DNA of 14,768 bases from Thermoplasmatota archaeon (GTDB lineage: Archaea > Thermoplasmatota > Thermoplasmata > UBA10834): assembly GCA_022848805.1 (NCBI GenBank), contig JAJISI010000019.1:1-14768 (forward strand), read 5' to 3'. Position numbers and translations under genes: made by a program. Numbering within the stretch: the first letter of the stretch is position 1; each line of letters begins with the position of its first letter. Shown here in pieces: positions 13,196-14,768 of this stretch. Below the pieces are notes generated by a model. It saw nothing but the letters and a program-made list of their open reading frames with translations. It was not told the DNA's origin and ran no database searches.

Positions 13196-14768
13196 TCACT
13201 TCGCGTCAGAGTCGGGTTCGTCGCCCTTCTTCGGGACGGGTGTCCGGATGATCTTCTTCGGCACGACCTTCCGGTCGATCGGCCTCCGGATGACCATCTT
13301 CGGCGTCTCGGCGGCCCCGCCCTCTGGAGGTTTCTTCGCAGCCGGTTGCGGCTCCGGAGGTAGCTCCGCCCCGTCCTCGGATGGTTCCACGGGCGTTCCC
13401 GGGCCATCATCCTCAGGAGGCGTCTGCTCGTCCTCTGCTGCGGCGAACACTGTGCCGCACTTGTGGCACACGGTCGCCTCCATCGGATTCAGAGTCCCGC
13501 ACACTGGGCAGGCCATTGGGCCTTCCTTGCGTTTCTCCTCCTCCTTGGCGAGCCAATCGTCGAAACTGACGTAGGTCGGCTGGATCTTCCACCACTCCTC
13601 GAACTTCTTGTCGCTGAACTTCTTGCCCAGCTCTGGCTTAGCGAGCTCGCGGTACTCCGACACCATCGCCTCATACTCAACCTTCATCCGCTCGAGATAG
13701 TCGAGGTCCTCGCCTTCCGGCTCACCAACGAACTTGACCCCGCAGTTCGGACACTCGCCAGCGTCCGATGGGACCCAGGCACTACACTCGGAACATTTCA
13801 TGGTGCCCGCTTCGAACTCGACGCCGCACTTCGGGCAGCGCTTGCTCGCGGCCGGTATGAACGCACCACACTCGCCGCATTCCACCAGCTTGCCCAATCC
13901 GTAGACGTATGTGTAGACCGTGAACCCGATGACTACGCCGACGATGGCGAGTATCACGATCAACCAGATGATGAAGGGTATTCCTTCGCTGGAAATCTCG
14001 CCGGAGACCGCGAAAGTCGAAGTGGTGTAATACTCACTATCCTGGATAATCGCGCCGATGAGGTAATTGCCACCTGGAAGGTCCCCCGGAATGAACACCG
14101 ACTCGGTCAGCGAGCCCTCGCTGTTAGTCATAAGCGGAGCAGAATCCGGGTCCGGGGTTACAGTCGCGGTGAATATCTCTTCTTGGCTGTCGAACATCGC
14201 CAATCTCACAGGCAGCCCGACCACAGGGTCGTCGGTGCCTTGGTAATTCGCCGTCACAGTCACCACGACGGCGGATCCCGTCGCATACTCGCCTACATCC
14301 TGAGTCAAGTAGACATCGACATCTATGGCGAGCTGTAGAACCGTGAACGCCGCCTCGGCGTAGTTATCGGCTTCGTTTGGCTCAGTGATTACCTCCGTCG
14401 AGTCCACATTGACGCAGATCCAGTATGTTCCTGGCGAGCTGAAGTTGATCGTCCAGTGCGTGTAGAACGGCTCAATCGACCCTGCTGGAACAGTCTCGTC
14501 CGTTAACGTCTCAATCGTGTAATTCATCGACTCGTCCGCGCCTCGGACGCTGAACAATATCTCGAAGCCGTCAGCGGAATTCATACCTAGGTTCTCCACG
14601 TCGGCGGTTATGTTGACGGTCCTTCCGAACATCCCGTCCGTGACATTTGCGCCCCCGTAGGTGACAACGATGTCAGTCGATGTTATGACGAGGTCCGCGC
14701 GGACGTCGGTCACTGTGAGCGTGCTGTTGACCTCGTTATTGGCGCGGGTCTGCTCAGGGAAGTCATCG
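13196..14768 (-). CDS. surface protein with CARDB-like repeats, one membrane helix and three zinc ribbons (5' end outside window)
   Basis: The frame is open to the right edge, giving 523 visible residues, so the GTG at 14713 is internal and not the start. The visible N-terminal part holds CARDB-like beta-sandwich repeats, marked by ENLGMNSADGF, IEPFYTHWTI and the EPNEADNYAE linker. These are extracellular adhesive or scaffold modules. Numbered from the GTG at 14713, a second beta domain follows (about 128-240), then one membrane helix (246-272). A cytoplasmic region carries two adjacent CxxC-CxxC zinc ribbons (C279/C282/C293/C296 and C307/C310/C321/C324), a helical linker with EEWWKIQPTYVSFDDWL, a third ribbon (C402/C405/C416/C419) and a Pro/Glu- then Lys/Arg-rich tail. 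Orientation should be outside to inside. It converges on the pilus operon with a 164-base gap. A signal peptide is expected upstream of the window. Confidence 0.85.
   Translation of the reverse strand, partial: DDFPEQTRANNEVNSTLTVTDVRADLVITSTDIVVTYGGANVTDGMFGRTVNITADVENLGMNSADGFEILFSVRGADESMNYTIETLTDETVPAGSIEPFYTHWTINFSSPGTYWICVNVDSTEVITEPNEADNYAEAAFTVLQLAIDVDVYLTQDVGEYATGSAVVVTVTANYQGTDDPVVGLPVRLAMFDSQEEIFTATVTPDPDSAPLMTNSEGSLTESVFIPGDLPGGNYLIGAIIQDSEYYTTSTFAVSGEISSEGIPFIIWLIVILAIVGVVIGFTVYTYVYGLGKLVECGECGAFIPAASKRCPKCGVEFEAGTMKCSECSAWVPSDAGECPNCGVKFVGEPEGEDLDYLERMKVEYEAMVSEYRELAKPELGKKFSDKKFEEWWKIQPTYVSFDDWLAKEEEKRKEGPMACPVCGTLNPMEATVCHKCGTVFAAAEDEQTPPEDDGPGTPVEPSEDGAELPPEPQPAAKKPPEGGAAETPKMVIRRPIDRKVVPKKIIRTPVPKKGDEPDSDAK

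Noticed and set aside
1..14768. CRISPR array, transposase or phage genes
   Set aside because: No spaced direct repeats, no terminal inverted repeats and no transposase or integrase motifs were found. The only tandem repeat is the short one at 551-586.

Overview
This window is almost certainly from an archaeon. Its genes are preceded by TATA boxes, Shine-Dalgarno-like GGAGG/GAGGTGA sites sit before TTG and GTG starts, the tRNA-Phe gene does not encode CCA, and the families present are archaeal (HdrA, DUF531, KaiC-like ATPase, ArlI/ArlJ-like secretion proteins, SecB-like protein, zinc-ribbon membrane proteins). GC content is fairly high. The gene set fits a euryarchaeal, probably Thermoplasmatota-related, anaerobe, but the lineage is inferred from protein style and not from a marker gene.

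Left part (1-3275, minus strand): the 5' part of a DUF531 gene runs off the left edge. A 55-residue hypothetical gene precedes it. Then comes an 801-residue HdrA (heterodisulfide reductase subunit A, FAD and several [4Fe-4S] clusters). Its C-terminal MvhD-like domain keeps the fold signature but has lost every cysteine. A GC-rich 10-bp tandem repeat lies just beyond the hdrA stop codon.

Middle part (3276-6644): an 804-residue protein combines a zinc ribbon, helix-hairpin-helix motifs, WL(A/S)GE repeats, a long coiled coil and a KaiC-like domain whose Walker A and B motifs are both damaged. It converges on a SecB-like small protein (minus strand, TTG start). A tRNA-Phe(GAA) gene follows on the minus strand.

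Right part (6643-13031, plus strand): a compact operon for an archaeal type IV pilus-like or secretion machine. The order is pilin-like protein, secretion ATPase 1, membrane protein F1, membrane protein F2, secretion ATPase 2. The genes overlap or are separated by at most 14 bases. F1 and F2 together resemble an ArlJ-type platform split into two proteins. The two ATPases are paralogs with intact catalytic motifs, but one has a basic and the other an acidic N-terminal tail. This paired machine is the best candidate for an unusual system here.

Right edge (13196-14768, minus strand): the C-terminal part of a surface protein with CARDB-like extracellular repeats, one membrane helix and three cytoplasmic zinc ribbons. 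It converges on the pilus operon.
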